A DNA stretch of 38,404 nt from a bacterium. Lineage in GTDB: Bacteria > Bacillota > Clostridia > Lachnospirales > Lachnospiraceae. The notes under the pieces are model-generated. The model had not been told where the DNA came from and did no database searches. It saw only the letters and a program-made list of their open reading frames with translations. Each line of letters starts with the position of its first letter. The stretch's first letter is position 1. Made by a program: the position numbers and the translations under genes. Positions 7,200 through 14,570 of the stretch are shown piece after piece. The stretch covers positions 1-38,404 of the forward strand of contig JAQYOU010000164.1 of assembly GCA_028727105.1 (NCBI GenBank), written 5' to 3'.

Positions 7200-8759
7200 C
7201 TAATCTCCCCTAAAATAGCTGTACGAAACAGATTCCTTCCATTCCCACCGATCCGCCGACAACGTGTTGGTTGTTACCATCTTTGAAAACAGTGCATCTG
7301 CCTCATACACCAGCTCCGCCCGCAGTGACAGGATCATGGCATCCATCCTGATCTTCTGTCCGTTTTGCTCCCCGTACAGCTCCATCAGATCCATAGCCCG
7401 GTAAGCCAGCGAACGCCTGGAATGGAGCCAGAGCAGCTTTTGCAGATAATCGCGATAAGCTTCTCCTCCCTCCTGTTCTTTTGCCCGCATATTTCCGGAC
7501 AACAGCTCTCCCATCCCTGAAAGACTGCTGGTCCAGCTTTGGGCCGTCTTCATCCACGAAATCCTTCCTCCCGCCAATAACGTCCGCACATCCAAAATGC
7601 TCTCGGCATAAGCCCACGCTGCCAGGATCCCCTGTGCGATCAGACCGGCGGCCGGCGCAATTCCAACGGATGCTGCAATGGCTGTAGCTATGCCGTAGGC
7701 CTCCTGCTGTTTGACACTGTCTGTCTGCAGGTACATATAATTTGCCCCCTCCCGCATGAGAAGCAGCTGCTGAACCACACATTTTAAATTCTCACGATCA
7801 CTCTTTTTTCCTGCATGAATGTATTCCAGCTCATAGTCCAGTGCTCTATCACCGGATGCACCCGGCTCATAACAGGTAAATTGCTCCTGCAAAAACAACT
7901 GGTATAAGACCGCTTCGCTCCAGCCATCTGTTTTGTCCCATGCCTCGTTTCCCTGTAAGAGCGATCGCTCCTCCAGCGTCTGTTTCTGCCTGATCTCTTT
8001 GGAAGAGACGGCACTCCCTGCCGGCATGACCAGTGTAAGAATATCCTTTTTTCGAACAGCCTTTACCACCTCCATGGGATCCTCCACACTGACGCTGGCA
8101 GCTTCCTGCTCCTGAGAACCTCCGGCTTCAGCCGATGCAGCTTCCTGTGCCTGTTTCTCCTTTGCAGACTGAATGTTTTCCTGCGCAGAGTCCATTGCAG
8201 CCCGGCTTCGTTCTGCCCCTGCCATAGCCTGATCCGATGTCAAAAATCCGTCATGGAGCTTTTGCAGGAGTGCTGACGGATACTGCGCTTTTATAGATGC
8301 AGCCGCCATCGCGCGAAAGGGCGCCCCCTCATGATCCGTTGCAAGGAGAAATCCCGTCACAGAGGCATCCGTCACATCCATCTGATAAAAGTCCTGTACG
8401 TTTCTCCACGCCTGTGCGGGAATGACAGGTCTTACATTTTTCTGTGCAGCCGCCTGCAGCCGTCCATTGATCTGCGAGATCTGCAGTTCTCCGCTGCCAT
8501 AGCCGCCATCCAGCAAAAAGACGCCATATGTTTCGAACAGCCTGCGGTCATACTCAGAAAACACGGATTCCGTTGCATTCACGGAATGCATCGTCTGGTA
8601 GGCTTCCAGCCCTTTCAGCCGTGCTGCTTCCAGTAAAACAAGCAGAAACGATGCCACAAGAAGCAGCGACAGACTGGCAAACACCGTGATACTTCCGGCC
8701 GACGATTTTTTTCCCCTATACACTTTTGCTCTTTGAATTGATGGTCTTAAAAATATCAT
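7200..8759 (-). CDS. DUF5702-type exported protein of the Tad locus
   Basis: The 519-residue protein has a short basic N-terminus, then SAGSITVFASLSLLLVASFL (about 20-39) as a signal anchor, followed by EAARLKGLEAYQTMHSVNA and SEYDRRLFETYGVFLLD. I recognise this N-terminal arrangement from DUF5702 proteins in clostridial Tad loci. The middle (about 190-230) is Ala/Glu/Gln rich and low in complexity. A hydrophobic Ala/Gly segment lies near 365-390. A role as a large minor pilin or surface component is inference. The start is ambiguous: ATG at 8759 overlaps the pilin gene by 44 bases, while GTG at 8723 overlaps its stop and would suit translational coupling. Both leave the signal anchor intact. 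Confidence 0.75.
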   Translation of the reverse strand: MIFLRPSIQRAKVYRGKKSSAGSITVFASLSLLLVASFLLVLLEAARLKGLEAYQTMHSVNATESVFSEYDRRLFETYGVFLLDGGYGSGELQISQINGRLQAAAQKNVRPVIPAQAWRNVQDFYQMDVTDASVTGFLLATDHEGAPFRAMAAASIKAQYPSALLQKLHDGFLTSDQAMAGAERSRAAMDSAQENIQSAKEKQAQEAASAEAGGSQEQEAASVSVEDPMEVVKAVRKKDILTLVMPAGSAVSSKEIRQKQTLEERSLLQGNEAWDKTDGWSEAVLYQLFLQEQFTCYEPGASGDRALDYELEYIHAGKKSDRENLKCVVQQLLLMREGANYMYLQTDSVKQQEAYGIATAIAASVGIAPAAGLIAQGILAAWAYAESILDVRTLLAGGRISWMKTAQSWTSSLSGMGELLSGNMRAKEQEGGEAYRDYLQKLLWLHSRRSLAYRAMDLMELYGEQNGQKIRMDAMILSLRAELVYEADALFSKMVTTNTLSADRWEWKESVSYSYFRGD

Positions 8760-8925
8760 CTACCAAAGTTGATAATTTTTCCTTAAATATCAACACCAGC
8801 CCGATCAACACCACCAGGATGAGTATCATCTCCACAGTTCCGATCCCATCGTCTTTTTTTAACAGCTCCGCTGCCTGTCTGCAGCGGATACGGGCTTTGA
8901 TCACCCAAAAATCCAGCTTTCGCAT
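8716..8925 (-). CDS. Flp-type IVb pilin (major pilin candidate)
   Basis: The product is 69 residues from the ATG at 8925, ten bases after GGAGG. A positively charged leader ending LLKKDDG is followed by IGTVEMILILVVLIGLVLIF. Cleavage after that Gly puts Glu at +5, the hallmark of Flp pilins, and the mature protein would be about 43 residues, mostly one helix. This small size is typical of the Flp1 family. It lies between tadC and the DUF5702 gene, with the peptidase three genes downstream. An in-frame ATG at 8991 gives a longer leader but has no ribosome site. Confidence 0.88.
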   Translation of the reverse strand: MRKLDFWVIKARIRCRQAAELLKKDDGIGTVEMILILVVLIGLVLIFKEKLSTLVDDIFKTINSKSKSV

Positions 8926-9000
8926 TTCTCTCGTTCCTCCCCATCGTTGTTTTATTATCATTGTCCCGGCAACTGTACACATCTTCATCATGATCTTCGC

Positions 9001-10293
9001 CTACTGCACCTGAAATCCGGCAATCGCCGGGATCATAATGATCACAATGACCAGACCAAGCATCAGCATCATCGGAAGAAGCAGCTTTGTCTGCAGCTCC
9101 TCTCCCCGTTTTTTTGCATCGCTTTCCCGGGCATCAAATGCATCCTGCATTTCCTTTTCCAGCAGTCGGCAGAGACCCGCCGTGCCTTTTCTTAGATTTT
9201 GTACAAGCAGCGTCGCCAGTCGTCTGTAGGCCTGCAAGCCCAGCCGTTCGCCAAACTGCTCATATGCCATCCGCTCTCCCACACCATCCTTCATCTGATG
9301 GTAAGTAATACGCATCTCCTCATACACCGGCATTTCCGGACAGGCTTCCAGGGAACCTGCGCGTCTGTTTTCATAGTTAAGCACCATCCGCTCCCAGGCA
9401 TTGCTGACCGTCATCCCGGCTCCCAGCAGCAGCGCCAGCTGGCTGAGCATCTGCGGATACTCGGCCATCAGCATCTCATCCCGCTTTTTTTTCGCCTTTC
9501 GAAGATCCTCTTTTTTCCCGATCGCCACACCAGCCATCGCACACAGGCCAAGGAGAAGGATCGTGTATGGCCGGTGATCCTTTTTTCTTTCCCAGACCAG
9601 TGCATAGCCTGCTACTTCTTTTGGAAGCGGGAACACATCACCAGTCCCCCGGTTTTTTGCATCCAGATCCTGCTCCAAAAGCTCATAAAACTGCTCTTTT
9701 TTCGTTTTTTCAGGCGGATATACCATCATGGAAAACCGGTGTTCCATCTGCGTTTCTTCATAGACGAGCGTTGCCGTGACCTCCACAAGCGTTCCCTCTT
9801 TTTTCAGCGCATCCTCCTGCAATTCGCCGGACAGGTTGACTGCTTCATAGTTATCAAAGCTCCAGCTGACATCAATACGCCCTTCCATGATCGAGTCTGC
9901 AAGTACCACCTTTCGGGTAATGCGGTCCAAAGACTCATTTTCTCCCAAAAAGGTTCGTTCCAGCTCCTCCACCGCCTGTCCAAACAGTTCCTCCAGCTCA
10001 CCCTTTGTCAGGTGCCGGTTTTCTACCATGATCCGGTAAGGCTCCTCGATCGACAGATCCTCCACCGACAATACATAATCCTCCTCGGTTGTGCCGCTTC
10101 CGGGCTCCGGCCGCCTGATCTCATCTGCACTCCCCCGATCCGGTACATCCTCCTGCAGACAGATCAGCACACCAAACACTCCGCTGACCGCAAGAATCAA
10201 AAAATAAATTCCCAGATCCTTCCGCCTGCCCATCTTTATACAGACAAGATAGGACACCATTCCAACCAGTGCCACTCCTATACATAAATACAT
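9001..10293 (-). CDS. TadC-like T2SF membrane protein with an extracytoplasmic insert
   Basis: TadC is one of two inner-membrane platform proteins of the Flp pilus. This 430-residue version is much longer than the usual 300 or so. Hydrophobic segments at about 4-19 and 29-46 precede an acidic soluble region (about 47-240), then a segment at about 243-262, a cytoplasmic T2SF domain (about 270-400, with ECPEMPVYEEMRITYHQMKD and GTAGLCRLLEKE), and a last helix at 404-427 (LLLPMMLMLGLVIVIIMIP). The soluble region ends ITRKVVLADSI, VSWSFDNYEAV, TLVEVTATLVYEE and FSMMVYP, a pattern like atrophied bacterial Ig-like domains. It follows tadB by 20 bases. Confidence 0.85.
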   Translation of the reverse strand: MYLCIGVALVGMVSYLVCIKMGRRKDLGIYFLILAVSGVFGVLICLQEDVPDRGSADEIRRPEPGSGTTEEDYVLSVEDLSIEEPYRIMVENRHLTKGELEELFGQAVEELERTFLGENESLDRITRKVVLADSIMEGRIDVSWSFDNYEAVNLSGELQEDALKKEGTLVEVTATLVYEETQMEHRFSMMVYPPEKTKKEQFYELLEQDLDAKNRGTGDVFPLPKEVAGYALVWERKKDHRPYTILLLGLCAMAGVAIGKKEDLRKAKKKRDEMLMAEYPQMLSQLALLLGAGMTVSNAWERMVLNYENRRAGSLEACPEMPVYEEMRITYHQMKDGVGERMAYEQFGERLGLQAYRRLATLLVQNLRKGTAGLCRLLEKEMQDAFDARESDAKKRGEELQTKLLLPMMLMLGLVIVIIMIPAIAGFQVQ

Positions 10294-10313
10294 TGCTTCT
10301 CCTCATAAAGTGT

Positions 10314-11060
10314 TTATATCCTAAGGCTCTGCCTGAGCATCTGTTCCGACATGGCATATGCGGCCAGATACACGATCAGACATACGCTCATGATACAGAT
10401 CCCGGAAATATTTCCGTACAATATGTCAAAATACCCCGGGGATGTTACGTTCAGATAAAGCAGGATCACAAAGGGCACCACATTCATGATCCGGCTTTCC
10501 AGCCGTCTGGATGCCAGATCTGCAGCCAGCTGATCCTGCAATTCTATCTTTTGCCCGATCCGTTCCGTCGTTGCACGGATAATCCCGATAAAATCTCCAC
10601 CGCTTCGTTTGGCAAAGAAAAAAACCTGGCAAAAGCTGCTCACATCCTCCATATCACTGCGCCTTGCAAAATCATACAAAAGGTCCTCCAAGGGGACGTT
10701 CATGGACAGATGTGCCAATATATGCTGCAGCTCCTGTACCATCAGTGCCTGCTCTCCATACAGCTGTGCCATTTCTGTTTTCGCCTCCCGCCAGGCATTC
10801 TCCACGGAATAGCCGGCATTTAAGGCAGCTGCCACCGATGAGATCGTCTCTTTAAACTGACTGCACAGCTGCTGCTTTTCCTGCTCCAGCAGCCGTTTTG
10901 CTTTTATCTTCAAAAATATGGGATAAAATGGAAGGATCAAAACAACGGCAAACAGCGAGTGGTAAAACAGATAACAGACCAGCAGGATCAGCACCACTGC
11001 CTCCAGCAGAAATTGTATATATTCTCTCAGACAAAAATGATAGACATGATAATCACGCAC
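10314..11060 (-). CDS. TadB-like T2SF membrane protein
   Basis: This is the partner platform protein of TadC, docking to the CpaF ATPase. The 248-residue product has two N-terminal hydrophobic helices (about 16-50), a cytoplasmic T2SF domain (about 60-180) with the characteristic ALNAGYSVENAW and FAKRSGGDFIGII segments, and two C-terminal helices (about 192-210 and 218-240). It lacks the long N-terminal part of Gram-negative TadB. It starts at a GTG (11058-11060) five bases after GGAGGG and overlaps the cpaF stop by 8 bases (GTGCGTGA), so translation is probably coupled. Confidence 0.88.
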   Translation of the reverse strand: MRDYHVYHFCLREYIQFLLEAVVLILLVCYLFYHSLFAVVLILPFYPIFLKIKAKRLLEQEKQQLCSQFKETISSVAAALNAGYSVENAWREAKTEMAQLYGEQALMVQELQHILAHLSMNVPLEDLLYDFARRSDMEDVSSFCQVFFFAKRSGGDFIGIIRATTERIGQKIELQDQLAADLASRRLESRIMNVVPFVILLYLNVTSPGYFDILYGNISGICIMSVCLIVYLAAYAMSEQMLRQSLRI

Positions 11061-12234
11061 CTGCTCCCTCCAATCCTGCTGCCGCCAGCTTGTCCCGGTT
11101 TTTCAGAGTTCCCACACGCTGCCATTCTCCAGCGATCCTGCCTTTCAGCTCTCCGGTCTCCACAAAATGATAGAGCGGATGCAAAAGGATCTCTCCCTGT
11201 TCCATATCATCGATCTCCATGATATCCAGCACTTTTCTGCTCCGGTCTCGAAGTCTTCCCAAATGAATGAGTACATCGATCCCGGATGCGATCTGCGCCC
11301 GGATCGCGCTGACGGGCAATTCCATACCCATCAGTACCATGGTTTCCAGTCTTCTTAACATATCGCGGCAAGAATTTGCATGACCGGTGCTCAAAGACCC
11401 GTCATGCCCCGTGTTCATTGCCTGCAGCATGTCCAACGCCTCCGCACCCCGGCATTCTCCCACAATGATTCGGTCCGGTCTCATGCGAAGCGCTGTTCGG
11501 ATCAGCTGACGTATGGGTATTTCCGACACATTTTCCAGATTTGCCACACGGGTTTCCAGCCGTACGAGATTTGTGATCCCGCCCAGCTGCAGCTCCGCAG
11601 AGTCTTCAATTGTTATCACCCGCTCGCTGCAGGGGATAAACCCCGATAAGGCATTTAAAAATGTTGTTTTCCCGGATCCTGTTCCACCGGAGACAAAGAT
11701 GTTGTATCCGGCCTGCACCAATCTTTGCAGCTCCTCCGCCATCTCCGGTGACAGTGATCCAAGAGCCAAAAGATCTTCCATCTGCATGGGGCGTTTTGGA
11801 AATTTTCGGATCGTAATGACGGAACCGTCAATGGCAATCGGTGCCAGTACAATATTGACACGGGATCCGTCCCGCAGTCTGGTATCCACAATAGGTGCAG
11901 CTTCATTTACCATACGGTTACCTGCCGCAACGATCGACTGTATCACATCCTCCAGCTTCTCCCGGGATGAAAACTGCTTGTCCCACCGGAGCAGCTGTCC
12001 ACTTTTTTCATAAAATATATTTTCATGTCCATTGACCATGATCTCCGTGATCTGCGGATCCTCCACCAGCTCCTGCAATACATCCAGCCCGCGAAGCGCA
12101 TGAAAAACCTGTTCTCTTGCTGCCTCTCTTGTCCGAAGCGACGGGCGGCCCTGCCCCGGCATTGCAATGGCTTCATCGATCATTTCCCAGATCTCTTCAT
12201 CCGGTACGTCCCTTGACACATCCATCTGTGCCAA
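11053..12234 (-). CDS. cpaF: CpaF/TadA secretion ATPase of the Flp pilus
   Basis: This hexameric cytoplasmic ATPase powers Flp pilus assembly. Counting from the TTG at 12234, the Walker A GGTGSGKT is at 183-190, the Walker B-type IIVGECRG around Glu260, and the His box [12 protein letters not shown] at 277-288. An N-terminal domain (about 45-150) carries [15 protein letters not shown], typical of CpaF. The start is a problem. The frame is open back to the stop of the upstream gene at 12310. A strong GGAGAGGAGG site at 12284-12293 is followed by no ATG, GTG or TTG before 12234, yet residues such as [12 protein letters not shown] upstream look like family sequence. The listed TTG is the first ordinary start codon. 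Confidence 0.93.
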   Translation of the reverse strand: MAQMDVSRDVPDEEIWEMIDEAIAMPGQGRPSLRTREAAREQVFHALRGLDVLQELVEDPQITEIMVNGHENIFYEKSGQLLRWDKQFSSREKLEDVIQSIVAAGNRMVNEAAPIVDTRLRDGSRVNIVLAPIAIDGSVITIRKFPKRPMQMEDLLALGSLSPEMAEELQRLVQAGYNIFVSGGTGSGKTTFLNALSGFIPCSERVITIEDSAELQLGGITNLVRLETRVANLENVSEIPIRQLIRTALRMRPDRIIVGECRGAEALDMLQAMNTGHDGSLSTGHANSCRDMLRRLETMVLMGMELPVSAIRAQIASGIDVLIHLGRLRDRSRKVLDIMEIDDMEQGEILLHPLYHFVETGELKGRIAGEWQRVGTLKNRDKLAAAGLEGAGA

Positions 12235-12309
12235 AACCCTGCTTTTTATCTCTTCTGTATAGTTTCTACTGATCCTGCCTCGCCTCCTCTCCTGTTTCCC
12301 TGGCTTTCT

Positions 12310-13272
12310 TTAGGCAGATCCTTTCAACATCTGTCTGATAAAGGATGCCATCTCGCCAAACAGCAGTGCCTCATACATCGACGGATCCATGGAAAAATTT
12401 CCACTGATCGCCGGCATCGGAACAACCTGCAGACCGGACAGCTCTGTTTGTCCACTCTCCGATCGCAGATCCTCCAGCAGGCGGGCCTGTGCCCGCTCGT
12501 ACAGACTTCCCTCCCGCTGGAGACTGTACATCCGACTGCAGCAGCCATATACCGCCCGAAGGAATGCCGGTCTGACCGGCAGATTCAGCACGATCAGCTC
12601 GTATTCACTTTCCTGCAGAATACGCTGCAAGAGTCCTGTAAAGTCTTCTCCTGTCAGATCATCCAGATCCATCTGCATCCGGACCGGCGGCAGATAATCC
12701 AGCGGCCCGAATTTCTGTACCATTGCGTGCAAGATCTCATGCATGGTCCCACGATGCTTATGCATTTCATAAAACAGATCCCCCACATCCTCCGACACCG
12801 CATCAAAAAAACCATTGTAATACGTAAAGTCCAAATACAGTGTCCGCACAGTATCTGCACGCAAAAGGCTGTAAATGACTGCAAACCCCGTCTGCAGGTC
12901 ATAGCCATGAGGTGAACAGACCGCTACCACTTCTTTTTCATGCAAGGCAGTCAGTACCCCTGGCAAAGAGATCTGCTGCTCCAGTGCCATCCGGTACACA
13001 GCCTTGATCAGCAGATCCGCCGGCTGGTAGGGCGTCAGGTGCGCTTCATCCAGCTGCAGAACAGCTATGCCGGATGTCGCCGCCTTTGCTGCCTGCTCGT
13101 TTCCCCAGTAGTCAGCCCCCACAAGGGCAAGCTTTGCGTCTGAGTCAAAAAGCTCCTCCCAGCTTTTGCAGAGCACCGGGGTCAGTCCCAAGGGTTGCTG
13201 CAGCAAATAGGAGCTGAGTCCCGGACCGACCTCTGCATCAAGAATTGACAATCGTGTCTGTATCTGAAACAC
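12310..13272 (-). CDS. CpaE/TadZ-like protein with a degenerate P-loop, first gene of the Tad operon
   Basis: CpaE/TadZ proteins are MinD/ParA-like factors that place the Tad machine at its cell-surface site. The 320-residue product opens with a receiver-like region (about 1-105). A Rossmann-like domain follows from about 108, where VVAVCSPHGYDLQTGFAVIY stands where a deviant Walker A (KGGVGKT) would be: the Lys and GKT are gone. LYLDFTYYNGFF and YELIVLNLPVRP look like the remaining strand ends of the fold. Nucleotide binding is therefore doubtful. It starts at GTG 13272 after AAAAAGGGGG, directly downstream of a consensus promoter, and its position before cpaF fits TadZ. Identity is inferred from fold pattern and position. 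Confidence 0.65.
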   Translation of the reverse strand: MFQIQTRLSILDAEVGPGLSSYLLQQPLGLTPVLCKSWEELFDSDAKLALVGADYWGNEQAAKAATSGIAVLQLDEAHLTPYQPADLLIKAVYRMALEQQISLPGVLTALHEKEVVAVCSPHGYDLQTGFAVIYSLLRADTVRTLYLDFTYYNGFFDAVSEDVGDLFYEMHKHRGTMHEILHAMVQKFGPLDYLPPVRMQMDLDDLTGEDFTGLLQRILQESEYELIVLNLPVRPAFLRAVYGCCSRMYSLQREGSLYERAQARLLEDLRSESGQTELSGLQVVPMPAISGNFSMDPSMYEALLFGEMASFIRQMLKGSA

Positions 13273-13300
13273 CCCCTTTTTCTTGATAGATCGTATGCAG

Positions 13301-13329
13301 ATTATAGGAAAAACCTGTATGTTTGTCCA
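13301..13329 (-). promoter_or_regulatory. Sigma-A promoter of the Tad operon
   Basis: On the minus strand TGGACA (13324-13329) is separated by 17 bases from a perfect TATAAT (13301-13306). Transcription would begin near 13294, about 22 bases before the first gene's GTG. The -35 abuts the large palindrome at 13331-13366. I see no other good promoter inside the ten-gene operon. Confidence 0.78.
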
Positions 13330-13330
13330 T

Positions 13331-13366
13331 GTAGTATCACGAAAACTGATTTTTTCGCGATACTAC
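13331..13366. repeat. 15-base-arm palindrome between the bofA-like gene and the Tad promoter
   Basis: GTAGTATCACGAAAA (13331-13345) pairs with TTTTCGCGATACTAC (13352-13366) around a six-base loop, with one wobble. It includes the stop codon of the bofA-like gene and ends one base before the Tad -35. On the minus strand no T run follows, so as a terminator it would be imperfect. It could also be a protein-binding operator. Confidence 0.7.
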
Positions 13367-13635
13367 AGGTTCATGTACAGTAAAATTGCATAAAGAAGTC
13401 CAAAACCCCCTGTTCCAAGGCATCCGACCGTAAACAGATTCCAGATATTTAAGCCTACTGCCAGCCCGATCCCGGCAGACGCCAGACATCCGTTTGTCAC
13501 ATAGATCGCCATTCCTCCTATGATCATCCGCACCAGAAAATGCAGCAAAAATGCGGCTTTTCGCCGCAAAACTCCGATCACCAGCACGAATACGCAGGCG
13601 GCGACGATCAGGATCATTCCTGTGGATGTGTTCAT
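13363..13635 (-). CDS. bofA: BofA-like pro-sigma-K processing inhibitor family protein
   Basis: BofA holds the SpoIVFB protease in check in the sporulating cell, delaying sigma-K activation. The 90-residue product has three hydrophobic segments and the family's C-terminal signature, here LNIWNLFTVGCLGTGGFGLLYAI at about 62-84 (compare NlxTvxxxGxLGxpG). The ATG at 13635 follows AGGAGG. It is divergent from a yaaL-like gene; in Bacillus subtilis bofA and yaaL are also neighbours. The sequence shows no clear sporulation-type promoter that I can read with confidence. It is the best sporulation marker in the window. Confidence 0.78.
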   Translation of the reverse strand: MNTSTGMILIVAACVFVLVIGVLRRKAAFLLHFLVRMIIGGMAIYVTNGCLASAGIGLAVGLNIWNLFTVGCLGTGGFGLLYAILLYMNL

Positions 13636-13760
13636 ACAGTTCCTCCTGACTGTTTTGTACCAATTTACTCCGAATTTTGTAAAATATGCCTATTTATGCA
13701 TAACTTGTCAGAGGTATGCTTATAATGAGAAATAGATAAAAAAGAAAGGGGCGTGATGAG

Positions 13761-13979
13761 ATGCTTCATATGTTTCGCCAGCCACAGACACAAAAAAAAG
13801 ATGCGTGCTACACCGTCCTGTTAGACGATCTGGAACGCACCAAAAAAGAATTGGATCATGTTTATGCTGCTTTTTCAAATGTGACGGAACCGGATCTGAT
13901 CGATGCCTATATTTATCAGCTCAACTCCGCACAGCTGCGCTACCGCTTTTTACTGAACTCTGTCAAAGAGTATCAATAA
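13761..13979 (+). CDS. DUF2508 (YaaL-like) small protein
   Basis: The 72-residue protein is mostly helical and soluble. Its pattern fits DUF2508: LLDDLERTKKELDHVYAAFS, then PDLIDAYIYQLNSAQLRYRF near the C-terminus. Family function is unknown; B. subtilis YaaL lies beside bofA and recR. The ATG at 13761 follows GAAAGGGG at a good distance. A TATAAT at 13721-13726 could be its -10, but no -35 lies at the right spacing. A hairpin follows the stop directly. It is one of two plus-strand genes in the window. Confidence 0.8.
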   Translation: MLHMFRQPQTQKKDACYTVLLDDLERTKKELDHVYAAFSNVTEPDLIDAYIYQLNSAQLRYRFLLNSVKEYQ

Positions 13980-14023
13980 GGGAGGATGTGTGCCATCCTC
14001 CCTTTCAATCGTCAAATTTTTTT
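13978..14023. terminator. Hairpin between the yaaL-like and fliS-like genes
   Basis: AAGGGAGGATG (13978-13988) pairs perfectly with CATCCTCCCTT (13994-14004) around a five-base loop, starting at the stop codon of the plus-strand gene. A run of seven or more T follows only from about 14016. It lies between convergent genes. The stem is strong but the tail is displaced, so efficiency is uncertain. Confidence 0.55.
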
Positions 14024-14498
14024 ACACGAGAAACCCGCGGCTTCGCTGCGATGTATCGATGGTCTGCTCGTTCAGTGAATTTCTTCCATACGTGTACCCT
14101 GCATAAACGGCCTGTGTATTGTGCATGACCGGCTCAGAGTTATCCTCTGCAGCGATCGCTGCAAATGCATCATAGAGCTTATTCATGACATTGCGCGCAT
14201 TTGAGATGGGCTTTTTCTTGTGTGTTGCCTGTGCCAGTGCAAGCTGCCTGCGGCTGTAATTGTACAGCGGATACAATTGGCCGGCAAGCTCATATTTAAA
14301 GTCTAAAGAGTCCTGCAGCCGCTGCAAAACTGCATCTGCGTGACGGACAGCCTGCTTGAAGGGTTCTCCGCCCGACTCAAAGGTTTCCAATGCATCCTCC
14401 AGATACGCAAAAAAGATATCATACTGGATGACGATCATCTCACTGGCATTACACTGGGACAGCCTGCGTGTAAACTCTTTTTTCTTTTCATCTGTCAT
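14022..14498 (-). CDS. FliS-like flagellin chaperone
   Basis: FliS binds newly made flagellin in the cytoplasm and stops it polymerising before export. The 158-residue product has the FliS helical pattern: FTRRLSQCNASEMIVIQYDI at 9-28, FAYLEDALETF, then AVRHADAVLQRLQDSLDFKY and AGQLYPLYNYSRRQLALAQA. It is longer than a typical FliS (about 130) because of a C-terminal tail of about 50 residues. The ATG at 14498 is eight bases after GGGAG. It lies 72 bases downstream of the flagellin gene with no convincing terminator between, so cotranscription from the sigma-28 promoter is likely. The sequence is divergent, hence 'FliS-like'. Confidence 0.75.
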   Translation of the reverse strand: MTDEKKKEFTRRLSQCNASEMIVIQYDIFFAYLEDALETFESGGEPFKQAVRHADAVLQRLQDSLDFKYELAGQLYPLYNYSRRQLALAQATHKKKPISNARNVMNKLYDAFAAIAAEDNSEPVMHNTQAVYAGYTYGRNSLNEQTIDTSQRSRGFLV

Positions 14499-14570
14499 TC
14501 GTTCTGTCTCCCAAATCCTTTCCTGTTACCGTCCGTAAGCCTTCCTGTCCGGACGTATCAGCAATACATG

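Noticed and set aside
13705-13726. TTGTCA and TATAAT ahead of the yaaL-like gene as a promoter
   Set aside because: The spacing is only 10 bases, too short for sigma-A. TATAAT alone may still be a -10.
14499-14570. Terminator between flagellin and the fliS-like gene
   Set aside because: Only a weak five-base GTCCG/CGGAC stem with no T tract, so cotranscription is more likely.
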